Made by a program: the position numbers and the translations under genes. DNA of 64,000 nucleotides, from assembly GCF_901827185.1 (NCBI RefSeq), contig NZ_LR594671.1, forward strand, positions 1,426,001-1,490,000. The letters are read 5' to 3'. Each line of letters starts with the position of its first letter. The first letter of the stretch is position 1. Below, one piece after another: positions 53,747 through 62,900 of the stretch. Origin of the DNA: Variovorax sp. PBL-E5 (lineage in GTDB: Bacteria; Pseudomonadota; Gammaproteobacteria; Burkholderiales; Burkholderiaceae_C). Under the pieces are notes generated by a model, which was given only the letters and a program-made list of their open reading frames with translations, ran no database searches and was not told the origin of the DNA.

Positions 53747-54334
53747 ATGTTCACGCACTTCTTCACCTTCTGGCGAAAGCCGCGTCCCGTTCCTCCACCG
53801 GCGCCACGCAGCCCGGCCCCCTTGCCCGATGCGGTGGCCCGCATGCCAGCCGCCGCCCGGCTCTCCCGGCCGTCCGCCCGGGGCGACGGGCTTCAGGTCG
53901 AATACCACGCGGGACTGGTCGACCAACTGCGCGCGGAGCACGAAGGGCTGCTGGTGCTCTACGACGCGATCGGCCGTGCGATGGGGCAGAACCGATGGCC
54001 CGAGGTCTCGGCGCAGCTGCGCAAGCTGCGCGGCATGCTGACCAGCCACCTGTTGAAGGAACGCGTCAGCCTCTACTGCTACCTGCAGCGCGTGATCCCG
54101 GAGGACGACGACATGCATGCACTCTTTCTCGGCTTCAAGATCGAGATGGGGGCCATCGGCAAGATCGCCTTCAACTTCGTCGATCGTCATGCCGCGTCCG
54201 AGGTGTTCGACGACCCGGCCAGACAGGCGGCCTTCCGTGAGCAGTACGCCTCCATCGGCCAGGTGCTGACCGACCGCATCGTGCGCGAGGAGGCGCAGCT
54301 CTATCCGATGTACCAGGCCAGATCGTCCGCCTGA
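53747..54334 (+). CDS. Hemerythrin-like domain protein
   Basis: A 195-residue protein with a Pro-rich basic N-terminus (about 45 residues) and a four-helix hemerythrin-like bundle: LRAEHEGLLVLYDAI, MLTSHLLKERVSLYCYL, IVREEAQLYPMY. His/Glu ligands are present but one or two classical His positions are unclear. It may sense or store oxygen or iron. It converges with the anti-sigma gene 6 bases away. Confidence 0.75.
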   Translation: MFTHFFTFWRKPRPVPPPAPRSPAPLPDAVARMPAAARLSRPSARGDGLQVEYHAGLVDQLRAEHEGLLVLYDAIGRAMGQNRWPEVSAQLRKLRGMLTSHLLKERVSLYCYLQRVIPEDDDMHALFLGFKIEMGAIGKIAFNFVDRHAASEVFDDPARQAAFREQYASIGQVLTDRIVREEAQLYPMYQARSSA

Positions 54335-54340
54335 GCGGGC

Positions 54341-55024
54341 TCAGGGTCCGGGATCGGCCGTGGCGAGGCGTTCGCGCAGGCGTTGCGCGAAGGCCGCCAG
54401 CTCCTTGGCGTTCAGGTCCGACGCGGCCCAGAATTGCATGCCGGCCTGGGTCCAGTGCACGAGGTTGTAGCCGCGCCGCGTGGCGGACACGGGCACCGTG
54501 GGCGTACCGTCCGGCGCCGGCCAGACGAACAGGTTGACGATGTGCGAGCCCGCGCGGTAGACCAGCGCGGCGACCGGCCGGCCGTCGAGGTAGTCGAGCC
54601 GGCCGCCCGTCAGCGGCAGGCCCTCGTCGGCGAGGTCCACCACCGGCGGCGAGAAGTCGAGCTTGCCCGCGAACCAGGGCTTGACGGTGTGGCGGTCCGA
54701 CGAGGCGACGTCGGCCAGGTGCGAGCCCATGAGCGAGCGCACGTGGCTGTCGGTGACGGCGTCGCTCAGCACGTCCTGCGCGGGCAGCACGAGCAGGCTC
54801 AGGGCCAGGCCCCAGGCGGTTGCGGCGCCGGCGCCGAACAGCGCGAGGCCGCGCAGCCAGGGCCATGCCGCTTGCCGGCCGCTGCGTCCCGGTGCGGAAC
54901 GCTGCGCGTCGGCCATCCGCAGCGCGCCCTGGATGCGCCCGGCCAGCGCGGCCGGCGGTGCATGCCGCAGGCCCTCCTGGCGGATCAGCGCGTCGAGCGG
55001 GTCGTCTTCTTCAGGCATTGGCAT
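54341..55024 (-). CDS. Membrane anti-sigma factor
   Basis: A 227-residue single-pass protein. A short cytoplasmic domain (about 1-50, EEDDPLDALIRQEGLRHAPP) is followed by one membrane helix at 52-77 (RGLALFGAGAATAWGLALSLLVLPA) and an extracytoplasmic domain (HTVKPWFAGKLDFSPPVVDL; VNLFVWPAPDG). This layout and the overlap with the sigma gene identify it as the cognate anti-sigma factor. A classical HxxxCxxC zinc motif is absent. Confidence 0.88.
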   Translation of the reverse strand: MPMPEEDDPLDALIRQEGLRHAPPAALAGRIQGALRMADAQRSAPGRSGRQAAWPWLRGLALFGAGAATAWGLALSLLVLPAQDVLSDAVTDSHVRSLMGSHLADVASSDRHTVKPWFAGKLDFSPPVVDLADEGLPLTGGRLDYLDGRPVAALVYRAGSHIVNLFVWPAPDGTPTVPVSATRRGYNLVHWTQAGMQFWAASDLNAKELAAFAQRLRERLATADPGP

Positions 55025-55586
55025 CCCGTTCCCTTTCCTGTTTCGCCGCGGGGGCTTCCTCGCGCAATGCATCGCGCAGCAGGGCGCGGGCGCGCGACAG
55101 GCGCGACATCACCGTCCCGACCGGGATGCCGGCGACGCGCGCGATGTCTTCATACGGCATTCCCTCCAGCTCGCGCAGCACGATCACTTCGCGAAAGGCC
55201 GGCGCCAGCGCCTCGATCGCCGCGTTGACGCGCCGGCCGCGGCTGCGCTGCTCCCAGAGCGCGGCAGGATCGCCGCCGTCCTGGGGCAGGGCGCTGATGC
55301 CGGCCGTATCGACCTGGCTGTCGCGCAACTCGTCGAACTCGACCTGGTCCGCCAGATGGCGATGCTGCCGCATGCAGTCGTAGCAGGCATTGCGCACGAT
55401 GCCGAGCAGCCAGGGCCGCACGCTCTCGCCGCGCAGCGCGTCGTAGAAGCGGAAGGCGCGCAGGTACGCCTCCTGCACCGCGTCCTCGGCCTCGCGGTCG
55501 TCGCGCAGCAGCCAGCGCGCCAGGTTGTAGGCGGCGGGCAGGTGCGGCAGCGCCGCGGTCTCGAATCGAAGGGTGCGGTCGGTCAA
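55011..55586 (-). CDS. ECF RNA polymerase sigma factor
   Basis: A 191-residue sigma-70 family ECF factor with region 2 (AYNLARWLLRDDREAEDAVQEAYLRAFRFYDAL) and region 4 (LAPAFREVIVLRELEGMPYEDIARVAGIPVGTVMSRLSRARALLRDAL). The start is TTG 55586 with AAGGA upstream. Its 3' end overlaps the anti-sigma gene by 14 bases. Pairing suggests an envelope-stress or oxidant response; targets are unknown. Confidence 0.93.
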   Translation of the reverse strand: MTDRTLRFETAALPHLPAAYNLARWLLRDDREAEDAVQEAYLRAFRFYDALRGESVRPWLLGIVRNACYDCMRQHRHLADQVEFDELRDSQVDTAGISALPQDGGDPAALWEQRSRGRRVNAAIEALAPAFREVIVLRELEGMPYEDIARVAGIPVGTVMSRLSRARALLRDALREEAPAAKQERERDANA

Positions 55587-55787
55587 CGGAGTCCTTCACT
55601 GCATGACGCGGCGGGGCGCTGATTTATTCCATGCCTTGCGCCCGCCTTCGATTCTCGTCAACCCGGTGCGCCGATGGGTGACACATTCCACACATTGCGC
55701 AACGGAAATCGCCGGCGCTGCGGTTTTGCGCTGTGCTTCGTGCCATGCGAGGTCTAGCATCACACTGCCATTCGAGAGGAGTTCGTC

Positions 55788-55913
55788 ATGGAAACATCTC
55801 ACGCGAAGCTGCAACCCCAGGACCCGTTCGCCGCCAGGCTGGGCCTCTACATGTTCTTCACGGGCGTGGTCGCCGCCGCGATCATGGCGGCCGCTTCGAT
55901 GTTCTGTCCCTGA
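55788..55913 (+). CDS. Small single-pass membrane protein (41 aa)
   Basis: A 41-residue reading frame with GAGAGGAG 6 bases before the ATG. The second half is one hydrophobic helix (LGLYMFFTGVVAAAIMAAASMF). It is divergent from the sigma gene and may share its regulatory region. The strong ribosome site and clean helix support a real gene. Confidence 0.6.
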   Translation: METSHAKLQPQDPFAARLGLYMFFTGVVAAAIMAAASMFCP

Positions 55914-55922
55914 TCCATTCGT

Positions 55923-57347
55923 TCAGCCGGCGTCCGCACCGAGCGGCGGCGCGATGTCTTCCAGCGAGCGCCGCTCGGCATCGACGCCCCAGCGCAGCGC
56001 GATCAGCCCCGCGACGATGACCAGCGCCGCGCCGATCGCATAGCCGACAGCGACCGCGCCGCGGCTGCCGGTTTCGATCAGCGCGCCGAACAGCACCGGC
56101 GCGACGAAGCCGCCGGCACCGGTGCCCACGGCATAGAAGATCGAGATCGCGATCGCGCGCATCTCCAGCGGGAATACCTCGCTCACCGTGAGGTAGGCCG
56201 AACTGGCCGCCGCCGAGGCCAGAAAGAACACCGCCGACCAGCACAGCGCCTGGCTGCGCGCATCGAGCCAGCCTTGCATGAAGGCCCAGCCGGTCAGCGC
56301 CAGCCCGACGCCCGACAGCACATAGGTCAGCGCGATCATGCGCCGCCGGCCCACGCGGTCGAACAGCGGGCCCAGCACCAGCGGCCCCAGCACGTTGCCG
56401 AGCGCAAATGGAAAGATATAGAGCGCGACCCGGCCCTCGGGCACGCCGTGGAAGCGCGTCAGCACCAGCGCATAGGTGAAGAAGATCGCGTTGTAGAAGA
56501 AGGCCTGCGAGATCATCAGCGCGAGCGCGACGATGCTGCGCTGCGGATAGCGCTTGAACAGCACGTGCGCCACCTCGCGCCATGCCGGACTTGCGCGGGT
56601 GCCGAAGGCTGCGCCGCCGACGGCGGGCGCGAGCGGTCCGTGCCGCGTGGCGACTTCGGCCTCGATGCCGGCGACGATGCGCTGCGCTTCGTCGGCGCGG
56701 CCATGCGACATCAGCCAGCGCGGGCTCTCAGGCACGTCGCGCCGCACCAGCAGGATCGCCACCGCGAGGAACGCACCGAGGCCGAAGCCCGCGCGCCAGC
56801 CCCACACCGGGCCGAGCACGCGCGGATCGAGCAGCCACAGGCTCATGCCGGCACCGAGCGCCGCGCCGATCCAGAAGCTGCCGTTGATGGCCAGGTTCAC
56901 CCGGCCGCGCACGCGCGCCGGGATCAGCTCGTCGATGGCCGAGTTGATGGCCGCGTATTCGCCGCCGATGCCCAGGCCGGTCATGAAGCGGCACAGCGCG
57001 AAGAAGGCGAAGTCCGGCGAGAAGGCGGTGGCCAGCGTCGCCGCGGTGTAGACCGCGAGCGTAACGAGGAACAGCTTCTTGCGCCCCAGCCGGTCGGCCA
57101 GCCGCCCGAAGACCAGCGCGCCGACCACCGCGCCGCCGATGTAGAGCGAGCCGCTCCAGCCGACCTGCGCTGCGTTCAGTGCCAGCGTGTCGGCGCGCTC
57201 GAGCACGCTGCCGATCGAGCCGACCAGCGTGACCTCCAGCCCGTCGAGCACCCAGGCCACGCCCAGCGCGATCACCACCCGCCAGTGCCAGCGCGACCAT
57301 GGCAGGCGGTCGAGCCGCGCGGGGATGTCGCTGTGCACGGCCGTCAT
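55923..57347 (-). CDS. MFS transporter, sugar/acid symporter type
   Basis: A 474-residue 12-helix permease with LGVAWVLDGLEVTLVGS, GRLADRLGRKKLF between helices 2 and 3, and FDRVGRRRMIALTY in the second half. The pattern fits the metabolite:H+ symporter group (aromatic acid or sugar). It ends 9 bases from the 41-aa gene on the opposite strand. No pathway genes adjoin it, so the substrate is open. Confidence 0.92.
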   Translation of the reverse strand: MTAVHSDIPARLDRLPWSRWHWRVVIALGVAWVLDGLEVTLVGSIGSVLERADTLALNAAQVGWSGSLYIGGAVVGALVFGRLADRLGRKKLFLVTLAVYTAATLATAFSPDFAFFALCRFMTGLGIGGEYAAINSAIDELIPARVRGRVNLAINGSFWIGAALGAGMSLWLLDPRVLGPVWGWRAGFGLGAFLAVAILLVRRDVPESPRWLMSHGRADEAQRIVAGIEAEVATRHGPLAPAVGGAAFGTRASPAWREVAHVLFKRYPQRSIVALALMISQAFFYNAIFFTYALVLTRFHGVPEGRVALYIFPFALGNVLGPLVLGPLFDRVGRRRMIALTYVLSGVGLALTGWAFMQGWLDARSQALCWSAVFFLASAAASSAYLTVSEVFPLEMRAIAISIFYAVGTGAGGFVAPVLFGALIETGSRGAVAVGYAIGAALVIVAGLIALRWGVDAERRSLEDIAPPLGADAG

Positions 57348-57436
57348 GCGAAGCTTGGGGATTGCATGGCGCCCCAGTCTAGGCAGTCGCGCGGCGCGCT
57401 TTCGTCGGACGAGGGCCTGTTCGCCGCTGGCCGCGC

Positions 57437-58267
57437 CTATGTCGCCCAGATCCGCGGCGAGGGTCCGCGCAGGTTCCACAGCTCGGCGCGCCAGGCCTGC
57501 CAGATCGTGCGCAGCAGCTGCATCGCAGGCTCCACCAGCGGCGCCAGCACGCGCAGCACGATGACCTCTTCGTGCGGACTGGTCGCGCCGGCGCTCGCGC
57601 ACAGCACGTGGTCTTCGATGAGCGCCCTTGCGACATCGAGCGCCGCGCCGCGCCGCGCACGCGCGATCGGCGTGCCGGCGACGAAGAACATCGAGGCGAG
57701 GCAGCGATGGCCGGCCAGGCCGATCGGGCTTTGCAGCAGGCGCCGGTCAGCGGCGTCGATGCGTCCGCGTTCCAGCCAAACGCCCGGTACTTCGACGTGC
57801 TGTTGCAGGCGGCCGTGTTCGAAGGGCTTGCCGGCGCCCGGCAGGCCGAGCGCGCTCAGGTCCCAGCCGATCAGCTCGGCGCCGGGCTCGGCCCTGAGCG
57901 TGAGCCGGTTCTCCGCGCGGCAGCCGCTGTAGCAGATCGCTTCGAGCGGCAGCCATTCGAGGCGCGCGCCGGCCTCGGCGACCAGCTCGGTGCGTTGCAA
58001 TGCGAGCTCGCCTTCGGAGCGGTAGAAGCGCGTCGCGCCCGGCGTGGTGATGAGCCCGTGGCTGCCCGCCGCGGCGCGCACGCGCAAGTCGAGCGTGTCG
58101 CCGCCGACCAGGCCGCCCGGCGGATGCACCAGCACGTTGTGGCAGATCGCGTCGCCCTCGGGATAAAGGCTTTGCAGGATGCGCAGCGGGCCTTCGTGGC
58201 GAAAGCGCGCGACGCTGCGCGCGTCTTCAAGCCGATAGTCGAGGTCGAGTTGCGCGTGCCAGGCCAT
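57437..58267 (-). CDS. ureD: Urease accessory protein UreD
   Basis: A 276-residue UreD/UreH protein (HVLVHPPGGLVGGDTLDL-type core, TTPGATRFYRSEGELA, LEWLPLEAICYSGCRAENRL). UreD scaffolds UreF and UreG during nickel loading of urease. It is read on the minus strand, and downstream lies an MFS gene rather than ureABC. It is about 5.5 kb from the urt operon. It needs urease genes elsewhere to be useful. Confidence 0.93.
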   Translation of the reverse strand: MAWHAQLDLDYRLEDARSVARFRHEGPLRILQSLYPEGDAICHNVLVHPPGGLVGGDTLDLRVRAAAGSHGLITTPGATRFYRSEGELALQRTELVAEAGARLEWLPLEAICYSGCRAENRLTLRAEPGAELIGWDLSALGLPGAGKPFEHGRLQQHVEVPGVWLERGRIDAADRRLLQSPIGLAGHRCLASMFFVAGTPIARARRGAALDVARALIEDHVLCASAGATSPHEEVIVLRVLAPLVEPAMQLLRTIWQAWRAELWNLRGPSPRIWAT

Positions 58268-58336
58268 GGGTCGAGTGTAGGGACTCCGCGGGCCGGCTTG
58301 CGCGGCGCCCTTGCGTTTCGCCCGGTCCGCTCGCGA

Positions 58337-58780
58337 TCAGGCCATCGGGAACGGAATGCCCACGATCGTCCTGACGGTGAGCAGGAACACCGGGTCTTCC
58401 AGCGGCCGCTGCTTCGGCAACGCGAAGCCGACCTCGAAGTACGGGCTCGTGCCGCACAGGGTGGTGTTCGCGGTCACGAACGCAAAGCACATGAGAAACT
58501 CGCTCGCGTGGCGAAGTGCTTCGACACCGAAGTCGATCGTCAGCAGACGCCAACTGCCCCGTCCCTTCAGGAACGGTGCGATCAACTGGATCGCCCGCGG
58601 CTCCAGGTAGAACCGGCTTTGCACGATCGCGATGGCCTTGTCGATGCCGAGCGGGCTGGGCCCGTTTCCGTCGGCTGCCACGACGACCTCCGTGTCGTCG
58701 GCGAGTCTCGTCATCCATTGCTCGTGCGGCATCGACGCCGAGAGTCTGCGGATTCGAACGAACTCACCGAGCTTCGTCAC
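58337..58780 (-). CDS. Hypothetical protein
   Basis: A 147-residue soluble protein with no recognised motif (VRIRRLSASMPHEQWMTRLAD; IAIVQSRFYLEPRAIQLIAPFLKG). The start appears to be GTG. Fairly even codon use and absence of a competing frame support it. It lies 69 bases upstream of ureD on the same strand. Confidence 0.6.
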   Translation of the reverse strand: MTKLGEFVRIRRLSASMPHEQWMTRLADDTEVVVAADGNGPSPLGIDKAIAIVQSRFYLEPRAIQLIAPFLKGRGSWRLLTIDFGVEALRHASEFLMCFAFVTANTTLCGTSPYFEVGFALPKQRPLEDPVFLLTVRTIVGIPFPMA

Positions 58781-59061
58781 GACGCCGTGCTGGTCCTCGG
58801 GGGCGGGTTGATCGCTGTTTGCGGATTGCGCGTCATGTCACTCTCCATGGTTCGACTGGCTGGGATGCAGCCAATCTACGGCGTGCATCGACCGAAGAAA
58901 CTCCGGTTCTTGTCATGGAATCGCTGCCATCGGCAACGCGCCTTCGACGAGGTTTCGAAGCAAGAAACGGAGTGCCGTTGTCGGCGCGCATGCCTAAGGT
59001 CCGGGCACGGAGACGCGATCCTGCTTCTCTTTCAACCCCATCCATTGAAGGAAATATCACC

Positions 59062-59517
59062 ATGTCCAAAGAAGACGACAACAAGGCCGTCGTCGGCCGC
59101 TGGTTCACCGATTTCTGGGGCAAGACCTGCAATCTCGACATCGTCGATCAGCTTGCCGCGCCCGATATGCTGCTGCACTACTCGCTGCATGAGCCGCGTC
59201 GTGGCCGCGAAGACATCAAGGCCTTCATGACCGATTTTCGCGAGGCGTTTCCCGACCTTCACTTCTGGGGCGCTGCCGATCTCATCGCCGAGGGCGACCA
59301 CGTGGTGGGCCGCTGGGAAGGCGGCGGTACGCACACCGGGCCGGCCTTCAGCGACTTTCTCATCGGATCGCTGCCGGCCGCGACGGGCAGGAAGATGCAT
59401 TTCACCGGCACGACCGTGCTGCGGCTCCAGGACGGCAAGATCGTCGAGGAGATCGGCCTGGACGACGGCGTCAAGGCGCTGCAGCAACTCGGACTCCTCC
59501 ACGCGGAAGTCCGCTGA
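59062..59517 (+). CDS. SnoaL-like/NTF2-fold protein
   Basis: A 151-residue SnoaL-like protein (VVGRWFTDFWG; DMLLHYSLHEPRRGREDIKAFMTDFREAFPDLHF; GRWEGGGTHTG; VLRLQDGKIVEEIG). The fold covers polyketide cyclases, ketosteroid-isomerase relatives and many proteins of unknown role. GAAGGAAA precedes the ATG. It converges with the aminotransferase gene. The upstream 58781-59061 gap shows nothing clear. Confidence 0.85.
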   Translation: MSKEDDNKAVVGRWFTDFWGKTCNLDIVDQLAAPDMLLHYSLHEPRRGREDIKAFMTDFREAFPDLHFWGAADLIAEGDHVVGRWEGGGTHTGPAFSDFLIGSLPAATGRKMHFTGTTVLRLQDGKIVEEIGLDDGVKALQQLGLLHAEVR

Positions 59518-59532
59518 AAGAGGCCCGTTTCC

Positions 59533-60723
59533 TCAACCCGAAGCCAGCCGCGCGACCGCGCGCTCCAGCCCGCCGCGGCCGTACGGAATGCGCTGCACCG
59601 TCATCGCTGCTTCCACGCCGGCCAGGCAGCCGAGGATCATCGCCGCGTTCATGTCGCCCAGATGGCCGATGCGAAAGGCCCGGCCGGCGAGCGGCCCGAG
59701 GCCGCCCGCGATCGCGACCTGGAAGCGCTCGCGGGCGACGTTGCGGATCGCCTCGGGATCGATGCCGGGTCCGACTGCGATGGTCGTCACCGATACCGAG
59801 CGCGAGGCCGGCACTTGCGCGAAGAAGCGCAGCGCGCCGGCCTCGCTCCAGCATTCGACCGCGGCATGCACCGCGTCGGCGATGAGCCGATGGCGGGCGA
59901 TCACCTCGGCCACGCCTTCGCGGAAGATCAGCGCGAGCGCCGCTTCCATGCCGGCGAGCAGGCTCTGCGGCGGCGTGCCGCAGAACTTGCGGTACGCGTG
60001 CGGGCTCTGCCGCAGCGGCCAGTCCCAGTAGTAGCGCGGCGCGCGGTTGCGGCGCGAGACCTCCATCGCCGCCTCGTTGACCGCGACGAACGCGAGCCCG
60101 GGCGGCACCATCAAGCCCTTCTGGCTGGCGCCGAGCGCGACATCGACGCGCAGCGCATCCATCGCGAACGGCGCGGCCGCCAGCGATGCCACGACATCGA
60201 CGACGAACAGCGCCGGGTGCCCGCTGCGATCGATCGCGGCGCGCAGCGCGGCCAGGTCGTTGGTGACGCCGCTGGCGGTGTCGGTGTGGACGATGAAGAC
60301 GGCGACGATCTCGTGCGCCGCGTCGACGCGAAGCACGGCTTCGACGTCGGCCGGATCGACCGGCAGTCCTTCGGTCCATGGCGTGCGGATCACGCGGCCG
60401 CCCATCGCCTCGGCCTGCACCGCCCACGATTCCGAGAAGTGGCCGGTGCTGGCCACCAGCACGGCCTGGCCGGGCGCGACCAGGTTCGCGATCACCGCTT
60501 CCCAGGCGCCGTGGCCGTTCGCGGCGTAAAGGTAGATGTCGGAGCGCTCGGTCTCGAGCAGACGCTTCAACCCCGTCTCGCAGGCGGCGATGCACAGATT
60601 CAGGCGCGGATCGGCCAGGTCCATCGGCTGGCGGCTCATGGCATGCACGACTTCGTCGGGCACGCGGCTCGGCCCCGGGGAATGGAGAAAGCGGTAGCCG
60701 GGCAGCCGAGGGGCGTCGTTCAT
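59533..60723 (-). CDS. Alanine-glyoxylate/serine-pyruvate type aminotransferase
   Basis: A 396-residue class V PLP enzyme. The PLP lysine is Lys202 in LGASQKGLMVPPG, with the preceding Asp in FVVDVVASLAAAPF. The N-terminal FLHSPGPSRVP and C-terminal FRIGHLGDMN blocks are typical of the AGT/SPT group. It transfers amino groups from alanine or serine to glyoxylate or a similar acceptor. It follows a nucleoside deaminase gene by 58 bases, a pairing compatible with purine catabolism (ureidoglycine aminotransferases belong to this group). Confidence 0.9.
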   Translation of the reverse strand: MNDAPRLPGYRFLHSPGPSRVPDEVVHAMSRQPMDLADPRLNLCIAACETGLKRLLETERSDIYLYAANGHGAWEAVIANLVAPGQAVLVASTGHFSESWAVQAEAMGGRVIRTPWTEGLPVDPADVEAVLRVDAAHEIVAVFIVHTDTASGVTNDLAALRAAIDRSGHPALFVVDVVASLAAAPFAMDALRVDVALGASQKGLMVPPGLAFVAVNEAAMEVSRRNRAPRYYWDWPLRQSPHAYRKFCGTPPQSLLAGMEAALALIFREGVAEVIARHRLIADAVHAAVECWSEAGALRFFAQVPASRSVSVTTIAVGPGIDPEAIRNVARERFQVAIAGGLGPLAGRAFRIGHLGDMNAAMILGCLAGVEAAMTVQRIPYGRGGLERAVARLASG

Positions 60724-60781
60724 GCGGAGGGCTCGTTCGATGCGGTGATCCGTCGATGCTAGCCGGCTTGCAGGAGGCGGC

Positions 60782-61294
60782 TCAGCCTTCCCACGCACCC
60801 ACGTGCGCGGCGCTCGCCTCGTCGAGCAGCGCCGGTCCGATGCATTCGACCGCATGCGGCGAGGACTGGAGGATGTCGCGGCACGACAGCACGCCATCGC
60901 GCGCGTCGCCGCGAAACGCGCGCAGCCGTGCGCCATCGATGCCGAACACCACGCGGCCGATGTCGGACCAGAAGATCGCGCCCGCGCACATCACGCAGGG
61001 TTCGCCGGACGCGTACAGCGTGGCGCCGGCCATTTCCTCGCTCGGCAGCTTGCGCTCGCTCAGCATGCGAACGACGTTGAGTTCGGCGTGGCCGGTGAGG
61101 TCGCCGGTCTCGGCCGTGTTGCAGTAGGCCTCGGCCAGCACCTCGCCGGTGGCCGACACCACCAGCGCGCCGAAGGGCCGGTTGCCGCGCCGCCGTGCCG
61201 CATGCGACCAGACGATGGCCTTGCGCAGGTAGCGGCCGTCGCGTTCGTCGAGCTGGACTTCGGCGGGAAAGGTGGGTGGAGGAGGTGAACTCAT
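60782..61294 (-). CDS. Nucleoside/guanine deaminase (CDA fold)
   Basis: A 170-residue zinc deaminase with H69-A-E71 and P99-C100-VM-C103 zinc and proton-shuttle motifs. NRPFGALVV is the base-binding opening. Candidates include guanine deaminase (GuaD-type) and TadA-like enzymes; the aminotransferase neighbour favours purine breakdown. AGGAGG precedes the ATG. Confidence 0.9.
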   Translation of the reverse strand: MSSPPPPTFPAEVQLDERDGRYLRKAIVWSHAARRRGNRPFGALVVSATGEVLAEAYCNTAETGDLTGHAELNVVRMLSERKLPSEEMAGATLYASGEPCVMCAGAIFWSDIGRVVFGIDGARLRAFRGDARDGVLSCRDILQSSPHAVECIGPALLDEASAAHVGAWEG

Positions 61295-61429
61295 GCTTTC
61301 ATGCTACGTGGGCCGCGCGCCGGGGGCGCCGCAGGGTCGAAATGACCGAATCAGGCACTTTGACTTTAGCGCACCGCGCGGATGCGGGCGCGGCTACCAT
61401 CCGGCCCACTTTCCAACCAGGAGAATTCC

Positions 61430-61828
61430 ATGAGCATCACGGTCCGGCGCGACGGCCTCCATGGCACGCAGCACACCCTGCGCATTCGCGATCATCAGAT
61501 CACGGTCGACGCTGCCGAGGCCGCGGGCGGCCACGATGCCGGTCCGCAGCCGCACGATCTGTACGACGCCTCGCTCGGTGCCTGCAAGGCGCTGACGGTG
61601 CTGGTCTACGCGCAGCGCAAGAACATTCCGGTGGAGGACATCGAGGTGGTGGTGGCGCGCGACGACAGCGAGGAGCGCAAGGGCGTCTACCGGCTCAACA
61701 CCACGCTGCGCGTCACTGGCGCGCTCAGCGAGGAACAGCGGCAGGAGCTGCTGCGCGTGGCGGGCAAGTGCCCGCTGCATCGGCTGATGACGGAGGTCAG
61801 GACGGAGATCGAGACGCGCCTGGTCTGA
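61430..61828 (+). CDS. OsmC-family peroxidase-like protein
   Basis: A 132-residue OsmC/YhfA protein. The two redox cysteines are visible in LYDASLGACKALTVL and VAGKCPLHRLM, spaced as in OsmC/Ohr peroxidases. It probably reduces organic hydroperoxides in the cytoplasm. AGGAGAA precedes the ATG. Confidence 0.9.
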   Translation: MSITVRRDGLHGTQHTLRIRDHQITVDAAEAAGGHDAGPQPHDLYDASLGACKALTVLVYAQRKNIPVEDIEVVVARDDSEERKGVYRLNTTLRVTGALSEEQRQELLRVAGKCPLHRLMTEVRTEIETRLV

Positions 61829-61861
61829 GGCCGCAGCGCTGCAGCCGCTTCATTGCAGTCA

Positions 61862-61888
61862 TTGAAAGAGCCGATGAATATATAAAGA
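61862..61888 (+). promoter_or_regulatory. Possible promoter of amidohydrolase pair
   Basis: TTGAAA and TAAAGA lie 15 bases apart in an unusually AT-rich patch, about 65 bases before the first amidohydrolase. Spacing is short, so the call is weak. Confidence 0.3.
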
Positions 61889-61952
61889 TTCACCCGTTTA
61901 CCGATCAAAGGTCCGCTGCGAGCATTCGTTCATCGAACCCGCAGAGGACACC

Positions 61953-62885
61953 ATGATCATCGATACCAGCTGCTATCCCACCAACCTCGTCGACCTCGCG
62001 TGGCGCCATGACGGCGAGCCCTTCACCGGCGAGCGCCTGATCCGCATGCTGGACGGGCCCTACACCATCAACGGCAAGCCGCGGCGCATCGACCGCGCCT
62101 TCATCCAGCCGCCGCAGGGCAACACCATCTACACCTGGACCGACGGCGAGCAGACCGGCCGTGAGGCGATCGACGCCTACATGGCCTACACGCTGGAGAT
62201 GGTGCAGAAGTACCCCGAGCGCTTCATCGGCTGCTTCGTCTACAACCCGCGCTGCGGCGTGCAGAACGGCGTCGAGGCGATCGAGCGCTATGCCACCGAG
62301 CACGGCTTCAAGATGGTCCAGCTGCAGGCCAACATGCATGCCTACCGGCCCGACCGCGCGCTCGACTGGGTGCGGCCCGCGCTGCAGAAATGCGCCGAGC
62401 TCGGCCTGCTGGTCAAGCTGCACATCGGCGACGGGCCCTACAGCATCCCGACCGAATGGGTGCCGATGATCAAGGAGTTTCCGAGCGTCAACTTCATCAT
62501 GGCGCACTTCGGCGTGCAGACCGGCGGCGTGTACTGCTTCGAGCCTTTCCAGTGGGCGCAGGAACTGCCCAACGTGTACTGCGAATCGGGCTGGTGCCTG
62601 CAGTCGCGCATCGTCGAGTTCGCCAAGGTGCTGCCCAAGCACAAGATCCTCTACGGCTCGGACACGCCGCCCAACGAACCCGGCATGTGGCTGCGTCTCT
62701 TGGAAGTGCTTTGCCACGAGCCGCCGCAGGGCCTGAGCCTCGACGAGGACTCGCTCGAGGACTACCTCGGCAACAACCTGGCGCGAATGATCGGCATCGA
62801 ACCGAGCCCGCCGCCGCGCAGCTTCGAGGAGGCTCGCGACCGCCTGGCCGACGCCGCCGAAAAGGCCCCCGTCACCACGCGCTGA
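61953..62885 (+). CDS. Amidohydrolase-2 homologue lacking the HxH motif
   Basis: A 310-residue amidohydrolase family 2 protein, a tandem paralogue of the next gene. The strand-1 metal motif, His-x-His in the neighbour, reads Ser6-Cys7-Tyr8 here (MIIDTSCYPTN). Later ligands remain: His157 (KLHIGDG), His185 (MAHFG) and Asp237 (GSDTPPNE). It may be a non-catalytic partner of the second copy, or use a different metal or none. The family contains decarboxylases and hydrolases of aromatic acids. The pair is followed by a UbiD-family gene. Confidence 0.88.
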   Translation: MIIDTSCYPTNLVDLAWRHDGEPFTGERLIRMLDGPYTINGKPRRIDRAFIQPPQGNTIYTWTDGEQTGREAIDAYMAYTLEMVQKYPERFIGCFVYNPRCGVQNGVEAIERYATEHGFKMVQLQANMHAYRPDRALDWVRPALQKCAELGLLVKLHIGDGPYSIPTEWVPMIKEFPSVNFIMAHFGVQTGGVYCFEPFQWAQELPNVYCESGWCLQSRIVEFAKVLPKHKILYGSDTPPNEPGMWLRLLEVLCHEPPQGLSLDEDSLEDYLGNNLARMIGIEPSPPPRSFEEARDRLADAAEKAPVTTR

Positions 62886-62900
62886 ACCCGGAGACCCGCA

